A stretch of DNA of 64,000 nt from Haematobia irritans. Its lineage: Eukaryota; Arthropoda; Insecta; Diptera; Muscidae. The stretch covers positions 98,930,852-98,994,851 of the forward strand of contig NC_134401.1 of assembly GCF_050003625.1 (NCBI RefSeq), given 5' to 3'. Made by a program: the position numbers and the translations under genes. Shown in pieces: positions 34,642-44,369 of this stretch. A model generated the notes under the pieces. It made no database searches, was not told the origin of the DNA, and saw only the letters and a program-made list of their open reading frames with translations. Within the stretch, counting starts at the first letter, position 1, and each line of letters opens with the position of its first letter.

Positions 34642-35100
34642 CAGAGAATGAAGCCGACCCATTTTTGTCGGCGGCGGCTGACACTAAATTTTTTCCTCCG
34701 GCGGCGGCGGCTTGACGGCTAAGCTGATAAAAAATTGTTTGTTCGGCGGCGCAAAATTATCTATTATAAAATCAATTTGAAGTTTTCCGAATTGGAATGA
34801 GATTAGTTGTACAACCCATCCTACAATCAAATTTACATTTCATTCAAATTTTTTGAGCTACATTTTTGTAAAACTATTTTAGCAACTTGATACTAATTGA
34901 TTGAAGGTGGAAAGTTCAAAATTTTGGCAAAAACTATAACAAATATTATTAAATTTTTCTGATATAAATCAATATTTTAGATTAATTGGCGGCTAAATTT
35001 GAGTCGAGATGAGTCGACATATTCGGCGGCGGCGTCGACTGCTAAAAACGGGTCGGCGACGGCTAAAATCGGCGGCGCGACTCGGCGGCTTCATTCTCTG
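34642..35100. mobile_element. hAT-type MITE with 8-bp target duplication
   Basis: CAGAGAATGAAGCCG ... CGGCTTCATTCTCTG, with GACTCAGG on both sides (34634-34641, 35101-35108). The 8-bp duplication and CAG-type ends fit the hAT superfamily. Inserted in the mariner transposase sequence. Fragments of the family lie at 38202-38251 and 61764-62025. Confidence 0.9.
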
Positions 35101-35755
35101 GACTCAGGAGTGTAGTGATGGAGCCATGTTTCATCCATTGTCACATATCGACGGAAAAACTCGGGTGTATTACGAGTTAACAGCTGCAAATACGGCTCAG
35201 AATCATCAACACGTTGTTGTTTTTGGTCAAATGTGAGCTCGCGCGGTACCCATTTTGCACAGAGCTTCCGCATATCCAAATATTAATGAATAATATGACC
35301 AACACGTTCCTTTGATATCTTTAAGGTCTCTGCTATCTCGATCAACTTCATTTTACGGTCATTCAAAATAATTTTTTGAATTTTTTTTTGATGTTTTCGT
35401 CGGTAGCCAACTCTTTCGGGCGTCCACTGCGTTCACCGTCCTCCGTGCTCATTTCACCACGCTTGAATTTTGCATACCAATCAACTATTGTTGATTTCCC
35501 TGGGGCAAAGTCCGGAAACTCATTATCAAGCCAAGTTTTTGCTTCCACCGTATTTTTCCCCTTCAGAAAATAGTATTTTATCAAAACACGAAATTCCTTT
35601 TTTCCATTCTTTTTTCACAATAACAAACTAATTGACTTACAGACGTCAAATTTTGACACGAATCATTTGAAGGTTGGTACTATATAAAAATAATATGCAT
35701 TTAATACTAGCGACGCTATCTATGTGTCAGACCGGGGACTTATCAGCCAACCTGT

Positions 35756-35982
35756 TATACAAAACCAAATAAATACATTTCAAACGAGCCCCGAAAACAC
35801 TTTCCTACAGCTCAAAAATGCAAAAATACGAAAGCAGGCCCTGACGATATCCCTGCCGAGCTCCCTAAATACGGAACACCGACATTAGCCCAGAAACCTT
35901 ACAGAGTAATTAGACCAGCGTAGGTCACACACAATATAAAAAAATGGAAGGAACGAGTAACATAGTAATCACAATTCCAAAC
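35756..35982 (+). pseudogene. RTE-type LINE fragment (start of RT)
   Basis: Frames here spell pieces like AGPDDIPAELPKYGT, the conserved GPD-IP-EL motif at the start of the RT domain. It resumes directly after the mariner's right TA, consistent with mariner having split the element. Confidence 0.55.
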
Positions 35983-36273
35983 AAGTATATACGGCCGCAA
36001 GTTCGGCCAGGCCGAATCTTATGTACCCACCACCATGGATTGCGTAGAAACTTCTACGAAAGACTATCATCCACAATCGAATTACTTGGGTTGTGGTATC
36101 TTAAAACTTCTTAACATCGTTTTCTAAATTGTGATTTAGTCCATACATGGTATATATTAGACAAAAAAGTCATGTATAGTTAAGTCAACAAATAATTACG
36201 AATCGATATGGACTTTTTGTACGTAGAGAGCCAGAATTGAAATATGGGGGTCGCTTATATGGGGGCTATATAA

Positions 36274-37205
36274 AGGGTGATTTGTTAAGAGCTTGATAAC
36301 TTTTTTTTAAAAAAAAACGCATAAAATTTGCAAAATCTCATCGGTTCTTTATTTGAAACGTTAGATTGGTCCATGACATTTACTTTTTGAAGATAATTTC
36401 ATTTAAATGTTGACCGCGGCTGCGTCTTAGGTGGTCCATTCGGAAAGTCCAATTTTGGGCAACTTTTTCGAGCATTTCGGCCGGAATAGCCCGAATTTCT
36501 TCGGAAATGTTGTCTTCCAAAGCTGGAATAGTTGCTGGCTTATTTCTGTAGACTTTAGACTTGACGTAGCCCCACAAAAAATAGTCTAAAGGCGTCAAAT
36601 CGCATGATCTTGGTGGCCAACTTACCGGTCCATTTCTTGAGATGAATTGTTCTCCGAAGTTTTCCCTCAAAATGGCCATAGAATCGCGAGCTGTGTGGCA
36701 TGTAGCGCCATCTTGTTGAAACCACATGTCAACCAAGTTCAATTCTTCCATTTTTGGCAACAAAAAGTTTGTTAGCATCGAACGATAGCGATCGCCATTC
36801 ACCGTAACGTTGCGTCCAACAGCATCTTTGAAAAAATACGGTCCAATGATTCCACCAGCGTACAAACCACACCAAACAGTGCATTTTTCGGGATGCATGG
36901 GCAGTTCTTGAACGGCTTCTGGTTGCTCTTCACTCCAAATGCGGCAATTTTGCTTATTTACGTAGCCATTCAACCAGAAATGAGCCTCATCGCTGAACAA
37001 AATTTGTCGATAAAAAAGCGGATTTTCTGCCACTGATTTTGGTAATAAAATTCAATGATTTGCAAGCGTTGCTCGTTAGTAAGTCTATTCATGATGAAAT
37101 GTCAAAGCATACTGAGCATCTTTCTCTTTGACACCATGTCTGAAATCCCACGTGATCTGTCAAATACTAATGCATGAAAATCCTAACCTCAAAAGAATCA
37201 CCCTT
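36274..37205 (-). mobile_element. DD41D Tc1/mariner-superfamily transposon, copy 1
   Basis: The ends AAGGGTGATTTGTTAAGAGC and AAAGAATCACCCTT are flanked by TA. Copies lie at 44403-45336, its mirror 49520-50453, and 63267-64000. The catalytic residues are D, D, then 41 residues, then D, the spacing of the rosa-type DD41D group. All copies lack much of the N-terminal DNA-binding part, so they are internally deleted derivatives. Confidence 0.85.
36380..37033 (-). pseudogene. DD41D transposase catalytic domain, N-terminally deleted
   Basis: The 217-codon ORF contains FSDEAHFWLNGYVNKQNCRI (first aspartate), MWFQQDGATCHTARDSMAIL (second) and RSCDLTPLDYFLWGYVKSKV (third). It is the only copy here that reads through the third aspartate block. 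The real start MNRLTNEQRLQIIEF lies at about 37091 on the same strand but is followed by a deletion that removes most of the helix-turn-helix region and shifts the frame. It may have served as a source only with help from a complete relative. Confidence 0.85.
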
Positions 37206-37815
37206 TACAATTATGATCTTGATATGGACCAATTTTTGTGTGATTGGGGATCGATGGACCTAGTTAGGCATGGTTGTTAACGACCATATACTAGCACAAT
37301 GTACCAAATTTCAACTCACTAGGATGAAATTTGCTCCTCCAAGAGGTTCCAAAACCAAATCTCGGGATCGGTTTATATGGGGCTATGTACGATTATGGAC
37401 TGAAATGGACCACTTTTGGCATGGTTGTTAAATATCATATACTACCACCACGTACCAAATTTCAAGCAGATCGGATGAATTTTGCTTCTCCAAAAGGCAC
37501 CGGAGGTCAAATCTGGGGATCGGTTTATATGGGAGCTATATATAATTATGGACTGATAGGAACCAATTCCTGCATGGTTGGTGGATACCATATATTAACA
37601 CCACGTACCAAATTTCAACTGAATCAGATGAATTTTGGTCTTCCAAGAGGTTCCGGAGGACAAATCTGGTGATCGGTTTATATGGGGGCTATATATAATT
37701 ATGAACCGATGTGGACAAATTTTTGCATGGTTGTTAGAGACCATATACTAACATCACGTACCAAATTTCAGCCGGATCGGATGAAATTTGCTTCTCTTAG
37801 AGGAAATTAGACGGT

Positions 37816-38470
37816 TTCAGAAAGCCTAGATCTTGCTCAGACCTTGCGGCTTATTATCGAGCAATCAAGAAGTCGACACAATATCAAGAAAGGCTCTCTG
37901 GGAGATATTACCAAAAAAAGGGGTATCCCCGATAAAATAATGACACTTTTCCGCGAACTCTCCAACACTTTTGAAAGTAAGGAACGGTTGAAAAATTTAT
38001 CGACATTGAGGATAACCCAAAAAATGCTGCTAAAAAACAAAAATGATGAGGAAAACAAAGCTGAATACGACATTAAAACACGAAAATGGACTTGGATCGA
38101 CCACATATTCAGAAAAAATGACGACGATATCACTAAGTCAACTTTACAGTGGAACCCCAAAGATACAGAAAACCGGGAAGACCAAGAACTACAACATTAT
38201 TACTCGGCGTCGGCTAAAATCGGAGGCGCGACTCGGAGGCTTCATTCTCTGGTCATTTTTCTTCTTCCTACTAGACAAAATAATGGAATCTCCTAATGGT
38301 ATACAATGGAATATGACAGAGATGCTAAATGATATCGACTACGCAGATAATATCTGTCTGATGGCTCATCGATAAACTCAAAAAAAAAAAATCCTGCTAA
38401 AATTAGCCTCAGGAACACAACGAAGACAACAATGATGGGGATTAACACAAAACGGATGGTTGAGGTCGGT
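37816..38470 (+). pseudogene. Decayed RTE-type LINE fragments around a hAT MITE scrap
   Basis: Frames spell GIPDKIMTLFRELS, the RT region; KWTWIDHIFRKNDDDITKST, the WxWxGHxxR tail of RTE-like elements; and after 38252 LNDIDYADNICLMAHR, a decayed YADD catalytic motif. The order is scrambled relative to a normal element, since the RT motif follows the tail, so more than one fragment is present. A hAT MITE end lies between them at 38202-38251. Confidence 0.6.
38202..38251. mobile_element. Right-end scrap of the hAT-type MITE
   Basis: ACTCGGCGTCGGCTAAAATC then GGAGGCTTCATTCTCTG matches the last 50 bp of the MITE at 34642-35100. Confidence 0.75.
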
Positions 38471-39088
38471 AAGATGTGATTGCGAAAATCAGCATATGTT
38501 ATGGATAAAAGTTATTTGTTGCGTCTTTATACACACAAAAAATAGTTTCTCTCCTCTCTTTTATAGACCTATACAAATGTTTATCAAATTTTCGGTATTC
38601 TTTTAAGAAGATATGATGTTTTCTCCCACTATATTGTAAATTCACTCTTAATATCAAATCTACAATCATAAATAAGAAAAGAAAATTGTAAATAAATCGA
38701 TTAGCTAAAGTCAAGGGAAAATCTACTGCAATTCACCAACCAGCAAATAAACCAAAATTAACAACGACAAAGTTTGAAAATAGGTGATCATAAAAATTAA
38801 AATTTTATTGATGCAGAAAATTTACAATGCTCGATTAAATCGATCGCTAGTGGCTTAACATCGATCGATGTGATAAGATTAGCCCAAAGCGACCATACAT
38901 TACGAATGACGCTTTTAATGGTTATTCCCTGTATGGACTTAAGGAACTAACTCACGAGTTTATTTTGAGAAACCATAGGTTTAGTGTCAGTTGTTCCGTG
39001 GCCCATATAGCAGTTGTAGCCAAAAAGTGAAGTGAAGGCTAAGATTTGAAAAAAAAGTTTATAACGGAAATCGAAGAGGAAATACAAT
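38471..39088 (+). promoter_or_regulatory. Putative promoter and 5' UTR of the alkaline phosphatase gene
   Basis: Little repeat sequence is seen here. TGATAAG at 38871-38877 matches a consensus GATA-factor site, the kind used by gut genes of flies. TCAGTTG at 38987-38993 fits the arthropod initiator (TCAGTY) and would give a 5' UTR of about 100 bases. No clear TATA box is seen at the right distance. These are consensus matches only; use in the animal is inferred. Confidence 0.4.
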
Positions 39089-42000
39089 ATGAATTTTCGA
39101 AATTTTTCCTGTGTGTTTGTTGTGATACTTTTGGCTGTATCTATTGCTCTAGCCAAAGATCATGGTTAGTATTTAATGAGAGAAAGACATCTGAAGAAAA
39201 CCCTAAGTAATTTGGATTAAAAAAAAAAAGTATTATTCGTTAGCATAATAAGCAATGCGTTTCTTATGAAAATACCTTGAGCCGGTTTATCGATTGTTTA
39301 TATTTTGCTCCCATAGGAAAGCCTGGTATGCTTTTCTAACAAAATTTCCGCTAATCATAAAAAAATGTATTGCTATATTTGCTAACAAATTTCGTAAAGC
39401 AGTGTAATCGATTGTTTACATTTCGCTCCCATAAGGAATACATGACAAAACGGTGTTATTGGCACGCAACAGGAATTTTCGTTTCGAATTTTGCATACCG
39501 GGGTTTAAGCAAAGAGAACCGTTCCACTAAGACTGCGTTTTGAATATGGTATTCCAATTTTCCACTTAAAGGTAAGTACTATGTTCACTTTTCGAGTTGA
39601 AATTTTCGCGATTACTTTATTATTTAACAGTTCAATAAAAAACAAAACAAATTAACTCAATTGGTGCGCAGTTTCTTGTGCCTCTAAATTTCGGCAAGAC
39701 ATTTTGGGAATAAGTTTTCTTTCATTTATAATTTTGATTATTTTACGAAAAGTAATCGCGAAAATAAAGTGATTTCCAACTCGAAAACCGAACATAGTAC
39801 CCACTTTTACATAGAATTAAGCCCGAGAAAAAAAATACTGTTGTATGCCAATAAGGCGGTTTTGTAACGTATTTCTTGTGGGAGAAATTGTAAGAAGTCG
39901 ATAGTCGATCATCCTAACGAATATTTCTCATGCTTAAGTCCGGTATGCAACTATAGAAGAAATTTCCGCTAACCATAAAAATACTTTGCTATATATGTTT
40001 GCTGAGGAAAATTCCGTGAGACGTTATTATCGATTGTTTACCTTTTGCACCCATAAGAAACACATTGCAAAACTGCGTTGTTGGTAAGAAAACGAAATTT
40101 TCGCTAGATGTGCAAACCGGAAATTAAGGCATATATGAAGCTCTAACAAATACGTTGCTATGTATGCTAACGAAAATACCCTGGGTCGTGGTTATCGATG
40201 TTTACACTTTACTCCAATAAGAAATACATGGGAAACTGTATTATTGACATGTAACAAGAATTTTCACAAGACCTACATAGCGCACCGAGAGAAGGAATAT
40301 GGTCACTTCAAACATATACTAAGACCAAAATGTTATTTGTTTATCGGCAACATAAGATAGTGTTTGTCACAACTATCTTAAAGAGTGATACGGTCAAAAT
40401 TTGGTCAATATAAACTTGACGTATTTCTTTCAATTTTGCATTTAAAAAACCTGAACACCCCTCATTTTGAAGGTGTGTGTGTGTAGAATGTTGCTCCTAT
40501 TTCCAAGCAAGTAGAGCAGCGTATCAAAATTTTGGCAAAATCGCTAAAAGTTGCCAAATCAACCGTTACAAATGTAATTAAAGTGTTGGGGAACGTTTGT
40601 CGACAGCCAGGAAGTCTGGATCGGGGGGAAATCGAAAACCGGAAGCCGCTGAGACGACAAAGTGAGTTGCCGGTAGTTTCAAGCGAAACCCTAACCTCTC
40701 TCTCCGAGATGCCGCAAATAAGCTGGGTGTATCGTCTACAACCATGCATCGAGCCAAAAAACCAGCCGGACTATCGACTTACAAGAAGGTAGTGACTCCA
40801 AATCGCGATGATTAAAGCCGACTACAAGCAGCTTCCGACACAGGAGTTTTATACGGCAAAAGGAAAGGGAAAGGTAGCAGATATTTTCAAGCACATAAAA
40901 CTGTCAAAGTTCGCAAAGAAATATCTGGTTTGGCAAGCCATCTGTACCTGTGGCTTGAAAAGCAGCATTTTCATAGCTTCCGGGACTGTCAACCAAGAAA
41001 TTTACGTGAAAGAGTGTTTGAATAAACGTTCCGTACTGTTTTGGCCGGATTTGGCATCTTGCCATTACGGTAAAAAGACCATGGAGTGGTACGCCGCCAA
41101 CAACGTGCAGGTGGTTCCCAAGGACAAGAACCCTCCCAACACGCCAGAGCTCCGCCCAATTGAGAAATACTGGGCTATTGTCAAGCGGAACCTAAAGAAG
41201 ACCAAAAAACTGCTAAGGACGAGCAGCAGTTCAAGGCAAACTGGCTTTCTGCAGCAAAGAAGGTGGACAAGGTGGCTGTACAAAATCTGATGGCAGGTGC
41301 CAAGCGTGAGGCCCAGCAATTCGGATTTGGAAAAGAGAAAGCCTAAGTGAATATTTTTCCTGAATTTTATACTAATTGAACTTGAAAAAGATATTTAATT
41401 TGATTTTTTAAATAAACAATTTCACCGATTTACACGCGTTTTCCCTTGACCAAATTTTGACCGTATCACCCTTTATTTATGTATATTATTAACGAAAGAA
41501 CGTTCCCATCGCACACTTTCCCGCTCCTACCGACAGTGAGGGCCTAGTCTCCGTAACGTAGGGACAGAGTAGACACCATGATTTCGGCAAGCACTTCATG
41601 TTTAGTCAGAAAACAAAATATTTGGGTCAAATATGTTCCATGTTCCCCTTCCAAAATAAACATTTTGCTTTTAAAACATTATTAGTGCACAAACGAAAAT
41701 AGGCCATTGATTTTTAGGGGGTAAAATGTTAGGGGTAAAATGTAAACTATCGATAACGACGTCTCACGGTATTTTTGTTATCAAATTTCGTAAATTGAGC
41801 GAACTTCTTAAACCCGTTATCTTTCACAGATCATGCTAGATCCCGTTCAGCTACACCTCATTCCATAAAAAATGAAGAGGAACGTGAGACGGAATTCTGG
41901 ATCAACAAAGCTCAGAATATATTAGCTCAAAAGCTGCAAGATCATGAAAAGGTCACTACAAATACAGCCAAAAATATAATTATGTTCTTGGGAGATGGTA

Positions 42001-43697
42001 TGTCCGTACACACAATCACGGCAACTCGTAATTTGATGGGTGACAGCTCGGAACAGGTGTATTTCGAAAAGTTTCCCTATATGGGTTTAGCCAAAACCTA
42101 CTGTGTCAATCGTCAAGTAGCCGATTCAGCATGCACTGCCACAGCTTATTTAGGGGGAGTAAAGGGTAACTACGGTACCATTGGAGTGAATGCCAATGTC
42201 CCACGTTATGACTGTTTTGCCGGCCAGAATCCGGAATATTGGGTTGAAAGTATTGCCAAATGGGCTCAAGATGCCGGCAAAGACACCGGTTTTGTTACAA
42301 CCTCTCGTGTTACACACGCTTCGCCAGCAGGTGTCTATGCTCATATTGCCCAACGTGGTTGGGAGAATGATGCCGAAATCGAAGATGCAGGTTGCAGTTC
42401 GAAGGACAACGTTGATATTGCCCGTCAATTGGTGGAATGGGAAGTTGGTAGCAAACTTAAAGTGATAATGGGTGGCGGCCGTCGCAACTTCCGTAACACT
42501 ACCGTCAATGACGAAGAAGGCTTTCCCGGACATCGTTTGGATGGTCGTAATTTGGTTAATGAATGGATTGAATCAAAGCAACGATTAAATGCCAATGCCT
42601 CTTATGTATGGTCTCGCAAGGGTTTGAGTTTGGTTGATCTGGAGAATACCGAATACCTATTGGGTCTGTTTAGTTCGTCACATTGTCCCTATCATGGTGA
42701 TTTACAGCGTAGTCGTATTGCATTGGCCAATCCATCTTTGAGTGAAATGACAGAGGCTGCATTGAAAGTATTGAAAAAGAATGATAAGGGATTTTTCCTT
42801 TTTGTGGAGGGAGCCAGAATTGATATGGCCCATCATGATACAAGAGCCCGTAAATCTCTGGAAGATACTGAAGAATTGGCTAAGTCTGTGGCCGTTGCTA
42901 GGGAAATGTTTTCCGAAGAAGATACCTTGATTGTAGTTACCTCGGATCATTCGCACACCATGACCATTAATGGTTATCCGGTAAGTTAATAGTCTACATC
43001 TTTTAATTGACTCTATATGAATAAGGCTATATATTCTTGAGCGGAAAATTAAGTTAAACTGTATTTATTGAAGTTCCTTGATATGTCCGGCATGCAATTC
43101 CTGTTGCATACCGATAATGCAGTTTTGGCATACATTTCTTTTGGGAGCAAAAAGGTTTCGCTATACTGTAAAATTCAGTTTTTAGACTTATGGAGGTTTG
43201 TCATTACAGGGTTTACCGGGAATGGGGAAAAAACTCTATTTGTCATAAGTCCGCAGATATTTTTATACATAAACTTAATAAAATATTTTGGCAATAACTT
43301 AAAAAAAAAACAACAATCACATTTTAGTAAACTATTATATTTTCTCTCTTTATTAATTCTCCTCTAGTATCGTGATCAAGAAATCACTGGTTTAGCTGCC
43401 GAAGACGCTGACGACGATTTACCCTATACTATTCTCTCGTATGCTAATGGTCCCGGATACTATTCAACATATGGTGAAAAAGGACGTAAACTGGTAACTA
43501 CCAAGGATACAAATAATGCCAAATTTGAATATCTAGCCACTGTTCCAATGGATTCTGAAACTCATGGTGGAGATGATGTTGGTGTTTTCGCATCCGGTCC
43601 TTATGCCCATTATTTTAGTGGCACTTATGAGCAAAGCAATATTCCAGCAATGATGGCCAAAGCAGCGAATATTGGTCCTTTTGCCTCAGTAAATTAG
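39089..43697 (+). CDS. Alkaline phosphatase, secreted (three exons)
   Basis: Hydrolyses phosphate monoesters at alkaline pH using two zinc ions and one magnesium. Exons 39089-39164, 41830-42980 and 43368-43697 have GT-AG borders and join in frame to 518 codons, a usual length for insect alkaline phosphatases. A signal peptide (VFVVILLAVSIALA) probably ends near residue 22. Conserved parts: FLGDGMS (metal-binding Asp81); VADSACTAT with nucleophile Ser125; HASPAG (His188); [11 protein letters not shown] (Glu352, Asp357, His361); SDHSH (Asp398, His399); ETHGG (His475). N-glycosylation sequons lie at about residues 248 and 281. The C-terminus (FASVN) has no hydrophobic tail, so a GPI anchor looks unlikely and a soluble secreted enzyme is inferred. 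Intron 1 holds transposon insertions. From 42701 onward the gene is duplicated in inverted form. Which fly Alp paralogue it corresponds to cannot be told from here. Confidence 0.93.
40381..41473 (+). mobile_element. DD37E transposon, copy 2, internally deleted
   Basis: The left end AAGAGTGATACGGTCAAAAT and right end TTTTGACCGTATCACCCTT lie next to TA. Relative to 2559-3777, an internal deletion near 40810 removes the first catalytic aspartate region, and a shorter one near 41028 removes LLPFLKKHGC. The ORF at 40808-41290 keeps FWPDLASCHY and RPIEKYW, and shares the frameshift after KRNLKKTKK. Confidence 0.9.
41484..41590 (-). mobile_element. 3' UTR scrap of the EN-RT LINE
   Basis: AACGTTCCCATCGCACACTTTC ... 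GAGGGCCTAGTCTCCGTAACGTAGGGACAG ... ACACCATGAT matches 14870-14955 and 61205-61285 with several changes (given here in pieces). The insertion lies within intron 1 and does not touch splice sites. Confidence 0.75.
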
Positions 43698-43718
43698 CTT
43701 AGTTTCATATAAAATTAA

Positions 43719-43724
43719 AATAAA
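43719..43724 (+). terminator. Polyadenylation signal of the phosphatase gene
   Basis: AATAAA lies 22 bases after the stop codon TAG (43695-43697). Confidence 0.7.
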
Positions 43725-44369
43725 AGCGTATATTTTTTCACATTTTTAAAATATTTTAACGGTCATTTTCATGTAGTTTCGTTAGGTTTTCACTGAAAGT
43801 AAATAGCAAATATTTTCTCTCCGATTAACTTGAATTGGAAAAAATCAGCATTTATAGGAACTTAATTGCTGGCATATAGAATATATATGCACTATGACAG
43901 CTATGTCGATAATACGGTTTATACGTTCGTTAGCTAACGTAGCACTAACGAAGCTTCATAAAATAGGGGTTATTGCATATTTTCGTTCATAGTTCACAGT
44001 GGAAATCTTAATTATTTCCCGCTTTGTTTAAACCCCACAGACCACATAGAATGTCCCAATCGCTACAAAATCCACAACAGTTATTTTTGTTTTTTTAGTG
44101 ATGCTTATGTACCGCTGTCTTGCACTAGTGTTTTTATCCTTGCTCGAAGCAGCATGTTTAGAAAAATATCTCTACCATTTTAAATTTCGACCATTTGTCA
44201 CCAATATACCTCTCACACATTTCAACGAAATAACAATGTTTTTAGCACTACATTTTAGGTTTTATTCTAATAAATTATAAGAAGCTATTTACTCTTGATG
44301 TTTCACAAAAAATCAAAATGGCTCTTCTAACAATGTGATGATGAGTGATGGCAAAATACTTTAATTTTT
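43725..44369. repeat. 3' flank with a fold-back-family segment
   Basis: 44100-44345 shares a phrase order with the segments at 52780-52995, 53095-53300 and 54385-54590 (translated pieces EAACLEKYL..., then TTTCACAAAAAAT...AAAATGGCTCTTCTAAC). It is a related, more diverged copy, mirrored at 50511-50756. It is not considered a gene. Confidence 0.55.

Larger units (their letters stand above)
33530..35100. repeat. Tandem duplication, unit 2, enlarged by a SINE
   Basis: It has the same order as 32326-33529. The extra length is due to a 349-bp SINE plus its 10-bp target duplication. After its MITE the mariner 5' half follows, so this unit keeps the original arrangement. Confidence 0.85.
33683..35755 (-). 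mobile_element. Himar1-like mariner, full span, with nested SINE and MITE
   Basis: Both inverted repeats are present: ACATGTTGGCTGATAAGTCC at 33683 and GGACTTATCAGCCAACCTGT ending at 35755, each next to TA. Minus-strand pieces in order: 35584-35363 (VEAKTWLDNEFPDFAPGKST, helix-turn-helix part), 35279-35091 (YVTMDETWLHHYTPES, first aspartate), the MITE, 34662-34342 (second aspartate region), the SINE, then the C-terminal part. A frameshift in an A/T run near 35388 and the insertions make it inactive. Confidence 0.9.
35983..37815 (+). repeat. Family-1 composite element, third copy, 3'-truncated
   Basis: It starts AACAAGTATATACGGCCGCA and CACCATGGATTGCG, contains units like 37330-37800 (ATCGGTTTATATGGGGGCTA), and breaks off near 37815. 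The DD41D element at 36274-37205 is inserted in it. Confidence 0.8.
39165..41829 (+). other. Intron 1 of the phosphatase gene, filled with repeats
   Basis: 39230-40260 is a run of dispersed phrases (GCATTTCTTATG, AAACATCGATTGTTTA-like, GAAATTTCCGCTAA) also seen at 10860-11000 and 13290-14210. Then come a DD37E transposon (40381-41473), a LINE 3' UTR scrap (41484-41590) and about 230 bp before the acceptor TCTTTCACAG. Confidence 0.75.

Noticed and set aside
44098..44280. Conserved small protein with EAACLEKYL, also on 53364-53152
   Set aside because: The similarity comes from a shared non-coding fold-back repeat; the frames are interrupted or offset in other copies (52780-52995, 54385-54590).
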